Shown here: positions 1-9,228 of the stretch, piece after piece
How positions within the stretch are numbered: position 1 is the first letter of the stretch
Layout of the letters: each line of letters starts with the position of its first letter
Assembly (NCBI RefSeq): GCF_902459745.1
Contig: NZ_CABPSJ010000005.1
Span: 62,001 to 126,000, forward strand
Source: Pandoraea communis
GTDB lineage: Bacteria > Pseudomonadota > Gammaproteobacteria > Burkholderiales > Burkholderiaceae
Length of the DNA stretch: 64,000 bases
Reading direction: 5' to 3'
Translations under genes and position numbers: made by a program
The notes under the pieces: model-generated
What the model was told of the DNA's origin: nothing
Database searches by the model: none
Seen by the model: the letters and a program-made list of their open reading frames with translations, nothing else

Positions 1-907
1 CCGCGGTTCCCGGTAATCCGCCCGCCGACGGCATTGCCGCTTGTCCGGCGGCCAATTGCGTCAATTGCGCCGCCTGCCACGCGTGCCGCCACTCTGGCGG
101 CCCAAACAGCGCCATCCCCTTGTTCCGCCATCCCTTCATCGTGACGACGTCGCGCGCCATCGTGCGCCATTCGTGAAACGTCAGCGTGATCGGGTTATGC
201 GTATGGATCTGGTCGACGATGCCGAATTCGCACGGCTCGTCCCCGCTTTCTTCCACGTACGACCCGAACATGCGGTCCCAGATGACCAGCACGCCGGCAT
301 AGTTGCGGTCGATATAACGCGGATTGCGCGCGTGATGCGCACGGTGAATCGACGGCGTGTTCAGCACATATTCGAGCCAGCCCAGTTTCGGAATCGCCTG
401 AGTGTGCACGAAGAACTGGAAGGCGAGATTGAGCAGCACCACGCCGACGATCTGTACCGGCGTGAAGCCGATGAGCGCCATCGGTGTCCAGAACAACCAC
501 ATGCCTGCGACCGGATACATCAGGCTTTGACGGAAGGCGGTCGACAGGTTGAGCCGCTCCGACGAGTGATGCACGACGTGCGCGGCCCACAGCCAGCGAA
601 TGCGATGGCTGGCACGATGAAACACGTAGTAGAGAAGGTCCTGTACGACGAAGAGCAGCACGAAGCCGACCCACCCGGCCGGCATTGTGTAGATGCGGTA
701 ATGGTCATAGAGCCACGCGTAGAACGGCACGATGAGCAGCCACGCGAGCTTGTCCGCCCCCTGATGCATGAGCGCGAGCGTCGCGTTGCTTACGGTGTCC
801 TTCAGGCTGTACATGCCGGGGTTGCGGCGCCGCCAGTACCAGGCCTCGATGCCGATGCACAATACGAACACCGGGGCGAGCGCCAGCAAAATCAACTCGA
901 CGTTCAT
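1..907 (-). CDS. sterol desaturase / fatty acid hydroxylase family protein, 3' end beyond window
   Basis: This is an integral-membrane di-iron oxidase of the sterol desaturase superfamily. The reading frame runs from the ATG at 907 to the window edge without a stop (302 codons), so the C-terminus is missing. The three histidine clusters that bind the two irons are visible: HRASH, HVVHHSS and HRAHH, embedded in hydrophobic segments. GGAG precedes the start at good spacing. The substrate cannot be told from sequence; bacterial members hydroxylate or desaturate lipids. The open frame on the opposite strand over the same bases is a shadow. Confidence 0.85.
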   Translation of the reverse strand, partial: MNVELILLALAPVFVLCIGIEAWYWRRRNPGMYSLKDTVSNATLALMHQGADKLAWLLIVPFYAWLYDHYRIYTMPAGWVGFVLLFVVQDLLYYVFHRASHRIRWLWAAHVVHHSSERLNLSTAFRQSLMYPVAGMWLFWTPMALIGFTPVQIVGVVLLNLAFQFFVHTQAIPKLGWLEYVLNTPSIHRAHHARNPRYIDRNYAGVLVIWDRMFGSYVEESGDEPCEFGIVDQIHTHNPITLTFHEWRTMARDVVTMKGWRNKGMALFGPPEWRHAWQAAQLTQLAAGQAAMPSAGGLPGTA

Positions 908-1096
908 GACCTCGTGTCTCCTCACGATGGGGTCATCTGAACCGGCGCCCCCCGCCTTCATGAGAAGTGGGCGAAGGTGGCACCGATGAAACGTCTATTC
1001 TGACTCGAATGCGATCGGGTAGCGCGGCGGTTAGAGGGAAACGTCAAATGCCCGTCTTCGCTGCCTCTACGTGTGTTTTTGCCGACACCGGCCCGC

Positions 1097-2689
1097 TCAG
1101 CGGCCGTTTTCGTACACCCAGGAGATGAGTGCGTCGTGGAACGCGCGTGCACTGCTCGCGCGCGGGTCGTTCACAAGCGAGACCACAACGTAGATGTCGC
1201 CGGCGCGCGTGCCGACATAACCCGCCACCGCGCTCACATCGTCGAGCGTGCCGGTCTTGATGTGGGCGTTGCCGGCCACGTCGCGGTTCATGAGGCGGTT
1301 GCGCATGGTGCCGTCGACGCCGACGGTCGGCATCGATTCGACGAGCACCTGTCCCGTCGGACTGTTGATGCCGTGTTGCAGCAGGCGCGCCAGCTCGGCG
1401 GCGCTGATGCGCTCGATGCGCGACAGGCCGGAACCGTTCTCGACTACCAGTCCCGGCATGGCGAGGTCGTTTTTGTCGAGCCAGCGGTTCAGTACATCGC
1501 GTGAGCGCGCAAGGCTTGCGGGCGTGCGGTTGTTGTCGGCGGCGAGACCCAGCGTCAGGAACAACTGACGCGCCATCACGTTGTTGCTGAACTTGTTCAT
1601 GTCGTGCACGACTTCGGCCAACGTCTGGCCGCGATGCGTGACGAGCAGACGCGCACCCGGGGGCACGGCGCCGGTGCGCACATTGCCGTTGAATTGCCCG
1701 CCCGACGCTTGCCACAAGGCACGGAAGCCACCGAAGAAGAAGCGATCGCGATCCGGTGCGGCCACATTCCACCCCTTGTCTTCGCAAGACGCCGGGTACG
1801 TGCCCGAGAAATGCGCGACATACGCGCCGTCGGGCGTCGTGCTCAGCGTGGGGTGAATGCGTGTGAGCCAGTCGCCGCAGTTGCCGGCCGGGGTGGACGA
1901 CATCTCGTTCGAAATCTGCAAGTTCGCCAGCGGCGGCAGCACGCCCACGTCGACGGTGCCGTTCGCATTGCCGGTGAAGCTGAACGAGAATGCCTTGAAC
2001 GAATACAGCAAGGGATCGGGCGCGACGTTATACGGCCGGTCGTCGCCACCGTCGATGGCGCCCAGTGCGCCAATGTCCGAGCTATAGGCCGAGCGGTCGA
2101 GCACGAGGTCGCCGTTGATGGTCGTCACGCCGGTGTTGCGCAGTTCGGCGACGAACTTCTCCATCTCTTCGGGTACGAGCTTCGGATCGCCCGAGCCTTT
2201 GAAGTACAGATTGCCGTTGAGCGTGCGGCCGTCCGAGGCGCCGTCGGTGAACGCCTGTGTGCGCCAGCGGTAGTCGGCGCCGAGCGTGTCGAGCGCGGCA
2301 ATCGTGGTGACGAGTTTCATCGTCGAGGCTGGATTGCGCGGCACGTTCGGATTGACGGCGAGCAGCGGCGCTGCGATCAAACCGCGCGTTTGCAGCGGAT
2401 TGTCGACCTTCGCGACGATCACGCTCACGTGCGATGCGGGCACCTTGCTCGCCGCGAGCGCGCGGGACAACTCGGGCGGCAGCGGCGTGGCGTGCGTGGC
2501 AGCCTGCGGCACGTGGGGCATCTTCGCGTGCTTGGCGGGCTTGGCCTGCACGGGCGCACTCATGACCATCGCGAGCGTCAACGCCGTGCAGCACACGCGT
2601 ACGACGTCGCCCATGACGCGGCGCGATGCCGGCGAATGCAGTGAAGAGGGGGGGCGTGGGGCGCTGTTGAGCAAACGAGGGACGCGCAT
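1097..2689 (-). CDS. dacB: D-alanyl-D-alanine carboxypeptidase/endopeptidase (PBP4 type)
   Basis: A low-molecular-weight class C penicillin-binding protein of the periplasm that trims or cuts peptidoglycan cross-links. The three active-site motifs are present: STMK (Ser122 and Lys125 counted from this start), SNN in KFSNNVMARQ, and KTG in HIKTGTLDDV near the C-terminus. A signal-like hydrophobic stretch ending SAPVQA follows a basic N-terminus. The start at 2689 has GGAG upstream at rather long spacing; the next in-frame ATG at 2614 would also leave a signal peptide, so the first 25 residues are uncertain. At about 530 residues it fits the DacB family. Confidence 0.9.
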   Translation of the reverse strand: MRVPRLLNSAPRPPSSLHSPASRRVMGDVVRVCCTALTLAMVMSAPVQAKPAKHAKMPHVPQAATHATPLPPELSRALAASKVPASHVSVIVAKVDNPLQTRGLIAAPLLAVNPNVPRNPASTMKLVTTIAALDTLGADYRWRTQAFTDGASDGRTLNGNLYFKGSGDPKLVPEEMEKFVAELRNTGVTTINGDLVLDRSAYSSDIGALGAIDGGDDRPYNVAPDPLLYSFKAFSFSFTGNANGTVDVGVLPPLANLQISNEMSSTPAGNCGDWLTRIHPTLSTTPDGAYVAHFSGTYPASCEDKGWNVAAPDRDRFFFGGFRALWQASGGQFNGNVRTGAVPPGARLLVTHRGQTLAEVVHDMNKFSNNVMARQLFLTLGLAADNNRTPASLARSRDVLNRWLDKNDLAMPGLVVENGSGLSRIERISAAELARLLQHGINSPTGQVLVESMPTVGVDGTMRNRLMNRDVAGNAHIKTGTLDDVSAVAGYVGTRAGDIYVVVSLVNDPRASSARAFHDALISWVYENGR

Positions 2690-2990
2690 GACGGGCGAGG
2701 TTCTCCAGTGTTGCGCGCAGCGAAACCGTACGGCCTGAAGGCTGGGAATGCCCAGGCGAAGCGATGCGGACGCGGCGGCGAAGCAATGACAATGATATGG
2801 GGCGCGGGCCGCGATGTGCGTCTGACATCGCGGCGGCATGCGTTCCATTGTATGTCGGTCATGCAACGAACTGTCGCTACAATGAGTCGAAATCCGGCGA
2901 GTGTCACGCATAGGCAACATCGCGCACGCGAGGCGACGTTGCCTGTACGGCCAGTGACGTCCGGAGAGGGTTTCAACCGGTGCTCAATCC

Positions 2991-3662
2991 ATGCGAATTT
3001 TGTTGGTGGAAGACGATACGATGATCGCCGCAGCCGTCATGAAAGGTCTGCGCCAGGACGGCTGGACCGTCGATCATGTGGGAGACGGACAACGTGCGCT
3101 CGATGCGCTCTCGCTAGAGTCGTACGATGCACTGCTGCTCGACCTTGGTCTGCCGCGCCGTGACGGTATCGACGTGCTACGTACGTTGCGTGCGCGCGGC
3201 GAGACGCTGCCAGTGCTCATCGCCACGGCGCGCGATGCGGTCGCCGACCGCGTGAAGGGGCTCGACGCCGGCGCGGACGATTACCTCGTCAAACCCTTCG
3301 ATCTCGATGAACTGGCAGCGCGTCTGCGCGCGCTGGTGCGCCGCCAGGCCGGGCGCAGCGAGCCGTTACTGCGTCACGGCGGCATCGTGCTCGATCCTGC
3401 GACGCGACAAGTGACGTGCGGTGGCGTGCCGGTGGTGCTCTCCGCACGCGAATACGCGGTGCTCGAAGCCCTGCTCAACCGGCCGGGCGCGGTGCTGTCC
3501 AAGGCACAACTCGAAGAGCGTATCTATGGCTGGGGGGAGGAAGTGGCGAGCAATGCGGTCGAAGTTCATGTCCACGGGCTACGCAAGAAGCTGGGGGCAG
3601 ACGCCATCCGCACTGTGCGCGGCGTCGGCTATATGATGCCGGCGTCGCCGGAGGCGAACTGA
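2991..3662 (+). CDS. OmpR/PhoB-family response regulator, QseB/PmrA-like
   Basis: A 223-residue two-component response regulator. The receiver domain (about 1-115) carries the acidic pocket EDD at 7-9, phospho-acceptor Asp51, Thr79 and Lys101. A winged-helix DNA-binding domain fills the C-terminal half (SAREYAVLEALL to TVRGVGYM). Sequence style and operon order resemble QseB and PmrA. Its stop overlaps the start of the sensor kinase by one base (TGATG), so the two are translationally coupled. A CTTAAG-N5-CTTAAG box at 5851-5867 is a plausible target. Confidence 0.9.
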   Translation: MRILLVEDDTMIAAAVMKGLRQDGWTVDHVGDGQRALDALSLESYDALLLDLGLPRRDGIDVLRTLRARGETLPVLIATARDAVADRVKGLDAGADDYLVKPFDLDELAARLRALVRRQAGRSEPLLRHGGIVLDPATRQVTCGGVPVVLSAREYAVLEALLNRPGAVLSKAQLEERIYGWGEEVASNAVEVHVHGLRKKLGADAIRTVRGVGYMMPASPEAN

Positions 3663-5074
3663 TGCGTTCGATCCGCCGTCGTCTTCTTGTCGGGCTGCTG
3701 ATCACGCTGACGGTGGCGTTGTTGCTCGCGGGCATTGCGATCTTCCGTCAGGCGCGTACCGAAGCCAACGCCCTGTTCGATTTCCAGTTGCAGCAGATGG
3801 CGCTGTCGTTGCCTGCGGAGCCTTTCTCGAGCGTGCCGGGCGACCATAGCGACTCGGGCGGGCTGGTCATCCAGATATGGAGCCGCAACGGTGTCGAGTT
3901 GTATTACTCGCATCCGCGCACGCCGCTGCCGCCGCGCGCCGAACTCGGCTTCACCACAGTGCAGACCCCCGCAGGCGACTGGCGCGTGTATGCGGCGCTC
4001 GTTGGCGATAACGTCGTGCAACTCGCGCAGCCGATGGTCATCCGCGATTCGCTCGCCGTGTCGATGGCGCTACGCACGTTGTTGCCGCTGGTGGTGGCGA
4101 TGCCGCTGCTGGCGTTGCTCGTCTGGATCGTGGTCGGACGCGGCTTGCAACCGTTGCGTCGTGTCACGAAGGCGCTCGATGCGCGTGCGCCGGGGGCGCT
4201 GGAGGCATTGCCCGAAGCCGGATTGCCTGACGAGGTGCGGCCGCTGGTGCGTGCGCTCAACAGTCTGCTTGGCCGGCTCGACGAGGCGCTTGTGCAGCAA
4301 AAAGCCTTCGTGGCCGATGCCGCACACGAATTGCGCACGCCGCTCGCCGCGCTGCAATTGCAAGTGCAGTTGCTCGAGCGGGCCCATACGGAGACGGAGC
4401 GGAGCGAGGCCATGCGCGATCTGCGTGATGGCGTGCAGCGTGCCTCGCGCATGGTGGCGCAACTGCTCACGCTGGCGCGCCAGGAGCCCGACGCCACGCG
4501 CGCCGCCACCGCGTTCGTCGAGTTGCCGCTCGCCCCATTGCTGCAGGACGTGGTGGCGCATCACGCGGCACTGGCTGCGGCGCGCGGGATCGATCTCGGG
4601 CTGGATGCCCCAGACGCGTTGGCCGCGATCAGCCGCGTGCGCGGCGATGCAGATGCGCTGCAGACACTCTTCGGCAATCTCGTCGACAACGCGCTGAAAT
4701 ACACACCGCGCGGCGGTCATGTGGACGTTCGTCTGGTGGCGGCAATGCCGTCGCCGGTGGTCGAGATTGAAGACACCGGGCCGGGGATTGCGCCGGCTGA
4801 GCGCGAGCGCGTGTTCGACCGGTTCTTCCGCGGCGGGGCAGCGCCGGCAGACGGGGCCGAGGCAGGGCATTCGGCGCCGCCGTCCGGCGCGCCGACGCCG
4901 GACGAGGCGAACGCGCCGCGTGCACAGGGCAGTGGATTGGGGCTTGCCATTGTGCGCAACATCGCGCTTGCGCATGGCGCGCGCGTGGAGTTGTTCGACG
5001 CGCGCAGCGCTCAGGGGCTGCGTGTGCGCGTGAGCTTCGGTAGCGCCGCGTCGACACCCCCGCCAGCGCTCTGA
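3662..5074 (+). CDS. sensor histidine kinase, QseC/PmrB-like
   Basis: Partner kinase of the preceding regulator, 470 residues. Transmembrane helix 1 lies at about 7-29 and helix 2 at about 138-160, enclosing a periplasmic sensor of roughly 110 residues. A HAMP-like linker is followed by the H-box AADAAHELRTPL-type sequence (phospho-acceptor His222), the N-box LFGNLVDNALKYTPRGG, and ATP-binding loops DTGPGIAP and GSGLGLAIV. A proline- and alanine-rich insert of about 30 residues sits between the two ATP-binding loops. The start at 3662 is chosen because it overlaps the upstream stop and immediately precedes helix 1. The signal sensed is unknown. Confidence 0.9.
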   Translation: MRSIRRRLLVGLLITLTVALLLAGIAIFRQARTEANALFDFQLQQMALSLPAEPFSSVPGDHSDSGGLVIQIWSRNGVELYYSHPRTPLPPRAELGFTTVQTPAGDWRVYAALVGDNVVQLAQPMVIRDSLAVSMALRTLLPLVVAMPLLALLVWIVVGRGLQPLRRVTKALDARAPGALEALPEAGLPDEVRPLVRALNSLLGRLDEALVQQKAFVADAAHELRTPLAALQLQVQLLERAHTETERSEAMRDLRDGVQRASRMVAQLLTLARQEPDATRAATAFVELPLAPLLQDVVAHHAALAAARGIDLGLDAPDALAAISRVRGDADALQTLFGNLVDNALKYTPRGGHVDVRLVAAMPSPVVEIEDTGPGIAPAERERVFDRFFRGGAAPADGAEAGHSAPPSGAPTPDEANAPRAQGSGLGLAIVRNIALAHGARVELFDARSAQGLRVRVSFGSAASTPPPAL

Positions 5075-5184
5075 CGATTTTGGATTCGCGCACGAGATAC
5101 CGTGCGCGTGCTGTGTCCGGCTCGTGTTGCCGGACGTCGATGCGTTGTGCGGTCACGGCAATCGCACCCGCCGCACACGACATC

Positions 5185-5208
5185 GCGCGGTGCATTGACG
5201 CACCGCGC
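5185..5208. terminator. hairpin between convergent genes
   Basis: Nine-base arms GCGCGGTGC and GCACCGCGC are separated by six bases. The hairpin lies between the converging ends of the sensor kinase and the I78-like gene. There is no clear T-tract, so it may act with a factor or only as an mRNA 3' stabiliser. Confidence 0.45.
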
Positions 5209-5227
5209 CTTCGGTGAAAACCTGAAC

Positions 5228-5671
5228 TCATCCGCGCGTCACGCTTGTGACCTTGCCGTTTTCGATCGTGAGGGTGCGGCGATCCGGACGATAGTCGCGC
5301 GTGGTCGGCATGATCTTGCCGTCCTGCATGCCGATGCGCCACGGACAACCTTGCAACATCGATTCGGCGTCCGCGAGCGACTTGCCGACGACGGCCTGAT
5401 CGGTGGGCGTGTCCGGCGTGCACTTGCCGTTCCGGCCCTGCATTTTTCCTGGCATCTGACCTTGTTCCTGTCCCGGCATCTGCGCTTGCGCCTGCGTCGA
5501 ATCGGCAGGGCCTTGCGTGCCTTTGCCGTCGCCTCGTGAGCCGTTGCCGGGCGCGGCGTTCACTGAAAGCGCGAAGGTCAGGCATAAGGCAGCGCTTGCA
5601 TATCCCATCCAGCGAACTGCGTGACGGCGATCTGTGCGCATGCGGCAAAGTGTCGTTTCGGTGGTAGCCAT
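5228..5671 (-). CDS. secreted protein with peptidase inhibitor I78-like C-terminus
   Basis: A 147-residue predicted secreted protein. A basic N-terminus and hydrophobic segment ending SVNAAPG form a signal peptide. A linker rich in Gln, Gly and Met (about 60-90) follows. The last 55 residues (VGKSLADAESML to DYRPDRRTLTIENGKVTSV) resemble the I78 inhibitor fold, whose hallmark is a DYRPDRL-type strand. The start at 5671 is preferred over the ATG two codons upstream because it sits seven bases after GGAGA. The gene diverges from the Do-type protease at 5924, so a protease-inhibitor relationship is tempting but unproven. Confidence 0.65.
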   Translation of the reverse strand: MATTETTLCRMRTDRRHAVRWMGYASAALCLTFALSVNAAPGNGSRGDGKGTQGPADSTQAQAQMPGQEQGQMPGKMQGRNGKCTPDTPTDQAVVGKSLADAESMLQGCPWRIGMQDGKIMPTTRDYRPDRRTLTIENGKVTSVTRG

Positions 5672-5850
5672 CGTCATTCTCCCGTGGTTGAAAACTTGTG
5701 ACGCGGAATTGCGCCACCCCGCCACCGTAGGCAGCGGTATGCGTCACGCGCAAGGCGAACCACGCGAGATGTCCCTTCAAACGCTTGCTGTCGTAACGCA
5801 TAGCACTCAAGATGGCGCGCGACAGCATTCGATGAGTCACTTTCGAGCCT

Positions 5851-5867
5851 CTTAAGGTTGCCTTAAG
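5851..5867 (+). promoter_or_regulatory. PmrA/QseB-type box upstream of the Do protease
   Basis: The sequence CTTAAG-GTTGC-CTTAAG is a direct repeat of six bases with five-base spacing, exactly the architecture reported for PmrA and QseB binding sites. It ends 56 bases before the protease start and about ten bases before a weak -10-like TACGAT (5878-5883). The intergenic region from 5672 to 5923 separates two divergent genes, so it could influence both. No second copy was noticed elsewhere in the window. Confidence 0.6.
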
Positions 5868-5923
5868 GGAGCCTCTCTACGATCACAGTCATGTCAAACG
5901 TGGTCGTCTGTAAGGAGAGACAC

Positions 5924-7465
5924 ATGCGAACCTCGAAGCTCACTCGTACGCTGGTTGCCGGTGCCGTGCTTGTCGCATTGACGGGCGGCTACGTGGCGGG
6001 ACGCCAGCACTGGCAGGCACCGGTCGCCTCGGAGATGCTCAGCGACGCCAATGCCATGCCTGTCGCCAACACGCAAAACACCCCGAATACCGCGCCGCGC
6101 ATGCTGGTGCCGGACTTCTCGCAACTAGCGGAACAATACGGACCGGCCGTAGTCAACATTAGTGTGACGCACGATGGGAAACCTTCTGCGGCGCGCGGTT
6201 CGGCTGCGATTCCGATGCCGCCGGGCATGGATCAGAACGATCCGCTGTTCCAGTTTTTCCGTCGTTTTTACGGTGCACCGGGCAACGATGGCGGCGGTGA
6301 CGGAAGCGACGGCAACGACGGCAGCGGCGGCAGCGGCGGGCCGACGCGCAGTCTCGGTTCCGGCTTTATCGTGAGCCCGGACGGCTACATTTTGACCAAC
6401 GCGCACGTCGTCGACGACGCGAGTCAGGTCACGGTGAAGCTGACCGACAAGCGCGAGTACAAGGCAAAGGTCGTGGGCAGCGACAAGGCGAGCGACGTCG
6501 CGTTGCTCAAGATTGCCGCGACGGATCTGCCGACGGTGAAGATCGGCGATCCGTCGAAGTCGAAGGCCGGCGAATGGGTGGTGGCCATCGGGTCGCCCTA
6601 CGGTTTCGACAACACCGTGACGGCAGGCATCGTGTCGGCGAAGGCTCGCGCCTTGCCAGACGAGAACTACACACCGTTCATTCAGACGGATGTACCGGTC
6701 AATCCGGGGAATTCGGGCGGGCCGCTATTCAATCTGAACGGCGAAGTCATCGGCATCAACTCGATGATCTATTCGCGCACCGGTGGCTTCCAGGGGTTGT
6801 CGTTCGCGATTCCGATCGACATGGCGATGAAGGTCAAGTCGCAGCTCCAGCAGTACGGCAAGGTGAGTCGCGGCCGGATCGGCGTGGCGATTCAGGAAGT
6901 GAACCAGTCGCTGGCGAAGTCGTTCGGTTTGTCCAAGCCTACGGGGGCGCTCGTGTCGTCCATCGACAAGAACGGCCCTGCGGCGAAGTCGGATCTGAAG
7001 CCGGGCGACGTGATTCTGGCCGTCAACGGTACGACCATCGACGATTCGGTGCAGTTGCCGGAGAAGATTGCCGATATGCGTCCGGGCCAGAAGGCAACCC
7101 TGACGGTCTGGCGCAATGGCGCGAAGCAGGACGTGAGCGTGACGGTGGCGGCGCTGGGTGAGAAGCAGGACGTTGCGAGCCGTGACGACTCGGCCACGCA
7201 CGGGCGGTTGGGTCTCGCGGTACGCGATCTTTCGCCCGAGGAGAAGCGCGCGGCGCAAGTCACGAACGGTTTGTTCGTGGCGCGTGTGGGTGGGCCTGCC
7301 GAACAGGCCGGGGTGCAGCCGGGCGATATCATCCTGTCGCTTAACGGCACGCCGGTGACGAGCGCTTCGCAACTGAGCGACAGGCTCAAGAAGGCGGGCA
7401 ACAATGTCGCGCTGCTCGTGCAGCGCGACGGACAACAGATTTTCATCCCGGTCGATCTCGGCTAA
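5924..7465 (+). CDS. Do-family periplasmic serine protease (DegP/DegQ/MucD type)
   Basis: A 513-residue HtrA protease for misfolded envelope proteins. A short signal or anchor segment lies at about 8-26. The trypsin-like triad is complete: His161 (TNAHVV), Asp191 (KASDVALLK) and Ser264 (GNSGGPL). Two PDZ domains follow (about 290-385 and 410-510). A loop of Gly and Asp repeats (about 121-140) replaces the usual LA-loop sequence. The start at 5924 has AAGGAGAG at good spacing; the upstream in-frame ATG at 5891 lacks this. A PmrA/QseB-like box lies in its promoter region. Confidence 0.93.
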   Translation: MRTSKLTRTLVAGAVLVALTGGYVAGRQHWQAPVASEMLSDANAMPVANTQNTPNTAPRMLVPDFSQLAEQYGPAVVNISVTHDGKPSAARGSAAIPMPPGMDQNDPLFQFFRRFYGAPGNDGGGDGSDGNDGSGGSGGPTRSLGSGFIVSPDGYILTNAHVVDDASQVTVKLTDKREYKAKVVGSDKASDVALLKIAATDLPTVKIGDPSKSKAGEWVVAIGSPYGFDNTVTAGIVSAKARALPDENYTPFIQTDVPVNPGNSGGPLFNLNGEVIGINSMIYSRTGGFQGLSFAIPIDMAMKVKSQLQQYGKVSRGRIGVAIQEVNQSLAKSFGLSKPTGALVSSIDKNGPAAKSDLKPGDVILAVNGTTIDDSVQLPEKIADMRPGQKATLTVWRNGAKQDVSVTVAALGEKQDVASRDDSATHGRLGLAVRDLSPEEKRAAQVTNGLFVARVGGPAEQAGVQPGDIILSLNGTPVTSASQLSDRLKKAGNNVALLVQRDGQQIFIPVDLG

Positions 7466-7594
7466 ATGCTGGGCGAGACCCCCTCGGGATACCACGCACT
7501 ACCTTGTGCGCAGGTGGGGGAGCGGTCGTGATGTGACGACTGCCTCTCCACCGGTGCGATCCGGCATCGTGATGACATGAACGGGAGGTCGAAT

Positions 7595-8041
7595 ATGTGG
7601 CAACAATGGCAACGCTGGTCGGTGGCCGCCGCGACGGCCGCAGTAATGGCTGGGAGTCTGGGCGGTATCTCGGCTGCCCATGCGCAAGGCGGGATGCTGC
7701 CGCCGTCGATGCAGCAGGGGAATGTGACGTATGTCTCGGGCGGCATCGACAGCGACGAATCCGGGGCTTTCAAGCGTGAGGCGTCGCGCTGGCCGTTGTC
7801 TATCGAGATGGCGGCACGCGGCGACGGCGCAAACGAGTACGTGGCCGATGTACAGGTGCAGATCATGCACGGCGGCACCACGGTGCTCGATACGCGCTCG
7901 AAAGGGCCGTTCATGCTCGTGAAGCTGCCCGAAGGCAACTACACCGTGAAGGCGACGTATGACGGCAAGCCGATGACGAAGGATGTCCGCGTGTCCGCCA
8001 AGGGGCACGCCGCAGCCATGTTCCTATGGCCGCGCGAATGA
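7595..8041 (+). CDS. small secreted protein with carboxypeptidase-regulatory-like (Ig-type) fold, function unknown
   Basis: A 148-residue hypothetical protein. A signal peptide ends GISAAHAQ. The C-terminal part (VADVQVQIMHGG to PEGNYTVKATYDGK) has the spacing of a small beta-sandwich of the carboxypeptidase regulatory domain type, in which LPEGNYTV is a characteristic turn. GGGAGG lies six bases before the ATG at 7595; the ATG at 7577 has no such site. It follows the Do protease in the same direction about 130 bases downstream and is closed by a strong terminator. Confidence 0.7.
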   Translation: MWQQWQRWSVAAATAAVMAGSLGGISAAHAQGGMLPPSMQQGNVTYVSGGIDSDESGAFKREASRWPLSIEMAARGDGANEYVADVQVQIMHGGTTVLDTRSKGPFMLVKLPEGNYTVKATYDGKPMTKDVRVSAKGHAAAMFLWPRE

Positions 8042-8124
8042 TGTGCCGATCAGCCGCCTCAGGCGAAGGATCACGGATGACGAGGTAACCCAGGCAATAC
8101 CACTCTGCAACGAGTGAGCGAGTT

Positions 8125-8159
8125 GCGCCGCCATGTTTGACGTGGCGGCGCTTTTTTTT
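8125..8159 (+). terminator. intrinsic terminator
   Basis: Nine-base-pair stem GCGCCGCCA / TGGCGGCGC with a nine-base loop, followed by eight T. It ends the unit containing the secreted protein at 7595. Confidence 0.9.
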
Positions 8160-8208
8160 GTGCTGCGGGAAATGAAGCGAGACGCGATTCGTCCGAGGGT
8201 GTCGCGGT

Positions 8209-9228
8209 TCAGACCGCGCTCTGGCACGCGGAGGCTTGGCCTTCGGCCGTGTCTTCGGATGCGCGTACCGCGAAGGTTTGTTTAACGGCGATGCCGTTCT
8301 TGATCGCCGTTATCTCGGCGAGAATCGCCACGGCGATCTCTGCGGGCGTGCGCGCGCCAAGGTGCATACCGACCGGGCCGTGCAGTCGTTCGATTTCTGT
8401 CGAACTCAGATCGAAGAGCGACAGACGCTCGCGGCGGCGCGCATTGTTCACGCGTGAGCCGATGGCGCCAATGTAGAACGCGGGGGACTTGAGCGCTTCG
8501 AGCAGCGCCATGTCGTCGAGCTTCGGGTCGTGCGTGAGCGTGAGCACAGCGCTGTGAGAGTCAAGCTGCAGCCGCACGATCAGATCGTCCGGCATCTCGC
8601 GCGATAGCTCGGTGCCCGGCACCTGCCATTCGTCGGCGTATTCACTGCGTGGATCGCAGACGATCACGTGATAATCGAGCGCGCACGCCATACCGGCGAC
8701 GTATTTTGAGAGTTGTCCGGCGCCGATCACCACCAGCCGGCGGCGTGGGCCGTGCGAGGTGATGAGCCGGATACCGTCGAATTCGAGCGAAGGCGTGTGA
8801 TGGCCCGGCGCAATGCGTACCGCGCCGGTCGCCATGTTCAGTTCGCGCACGACGAGGCGGAATTGCGCGATGGCGTCGAGCAGGTCCGCAACGCGCGACG
8901 CATCGCGCAACGGCTCGAGCACCAGTTGCAACGTGCCACCGCAGGGCAACCCGAAGCGGTGGGCCTCCTCGGCGCTCACGCCATAGCTGGTGAGTTGGGG
9001 ACGGTCCTGTGGCCAGTCGCCGTCGCGAATGCGGTCGATGAGGTCGTCCTCGACGCAGCCGCCCGAGACGGAGCCGACCATGTGGCCGTCTTCACGAATC
9101 GCGAGCATCGAGCCCACGGGACGCGGGGCAGAGCCCCAGGTGCGTACAACGGTGCCCAGCGTGACGAAAAAGCCCGCGCGGGTCCACTGTACGGCGGACT
9201 TCAGCACTTCCAGATCGACACTGTCCAT
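8209..9228 (-). CDS. XdhC/CoxI family molybdenum-hydroxylase maturation protein
   Basis: A 339-residue XdhC-type protein. Such proteins bind molybdenum cofactor, support its sulfuration, and hand it to xanthine-dehydrogenase-family enzymes. The N-terminal XdhC/CoxI domain contains VSGGCVEDDL and the PCGGTLQLVLEP motif; the C-terminal part is a Rossmann fold (VVIGAGQLSKYVAGMACAL to AIGSRVNNARRR). The start at 9228 has AAGGAA about eight bases upstream; the ORF extends further upstream without support. No xanthine dehydrogenase subunit lies nearby, so the client enzyme is elsewhere. Confidence 0.9.
   Translation of the reverse strand: MDSVDLEVLKSAVQWTRAGFFVTLGTVVRTWGSAPRPVGSMLAIREDGHMVGSVSGGCVEDDLIDRIRDGDWPQDRPQLTSYGVSAEEAHRFGLPCGGTLQLVLEPLRDASRVADLLDAIAQFRLVVRELNMATGAVRIAPGHHTPSLEFDGIRLITSHGPRRRLVVIGAGQLSKYVAGMACALDYHVIVCDPRSEYADEWQVPGTELSREMPDDLIVRLQLDSHSAVLTLTHDPKLDDMALLEALKSPAFYIGAIGSRVNNARRRERLSLFDLSSTEIERLHGPVGMHLGARTPAEIAVAILAEITAIKNGIAVKQTFAVRASEDTAEGQASACQSAV

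Noticed and set aside
41-940. A 299-residue plus-strand open frame at the left edge
   Set aside because: The minus strand encodes a sterol desaturase with all three His boxes; the plus frame is Arg/His-rich shadow.
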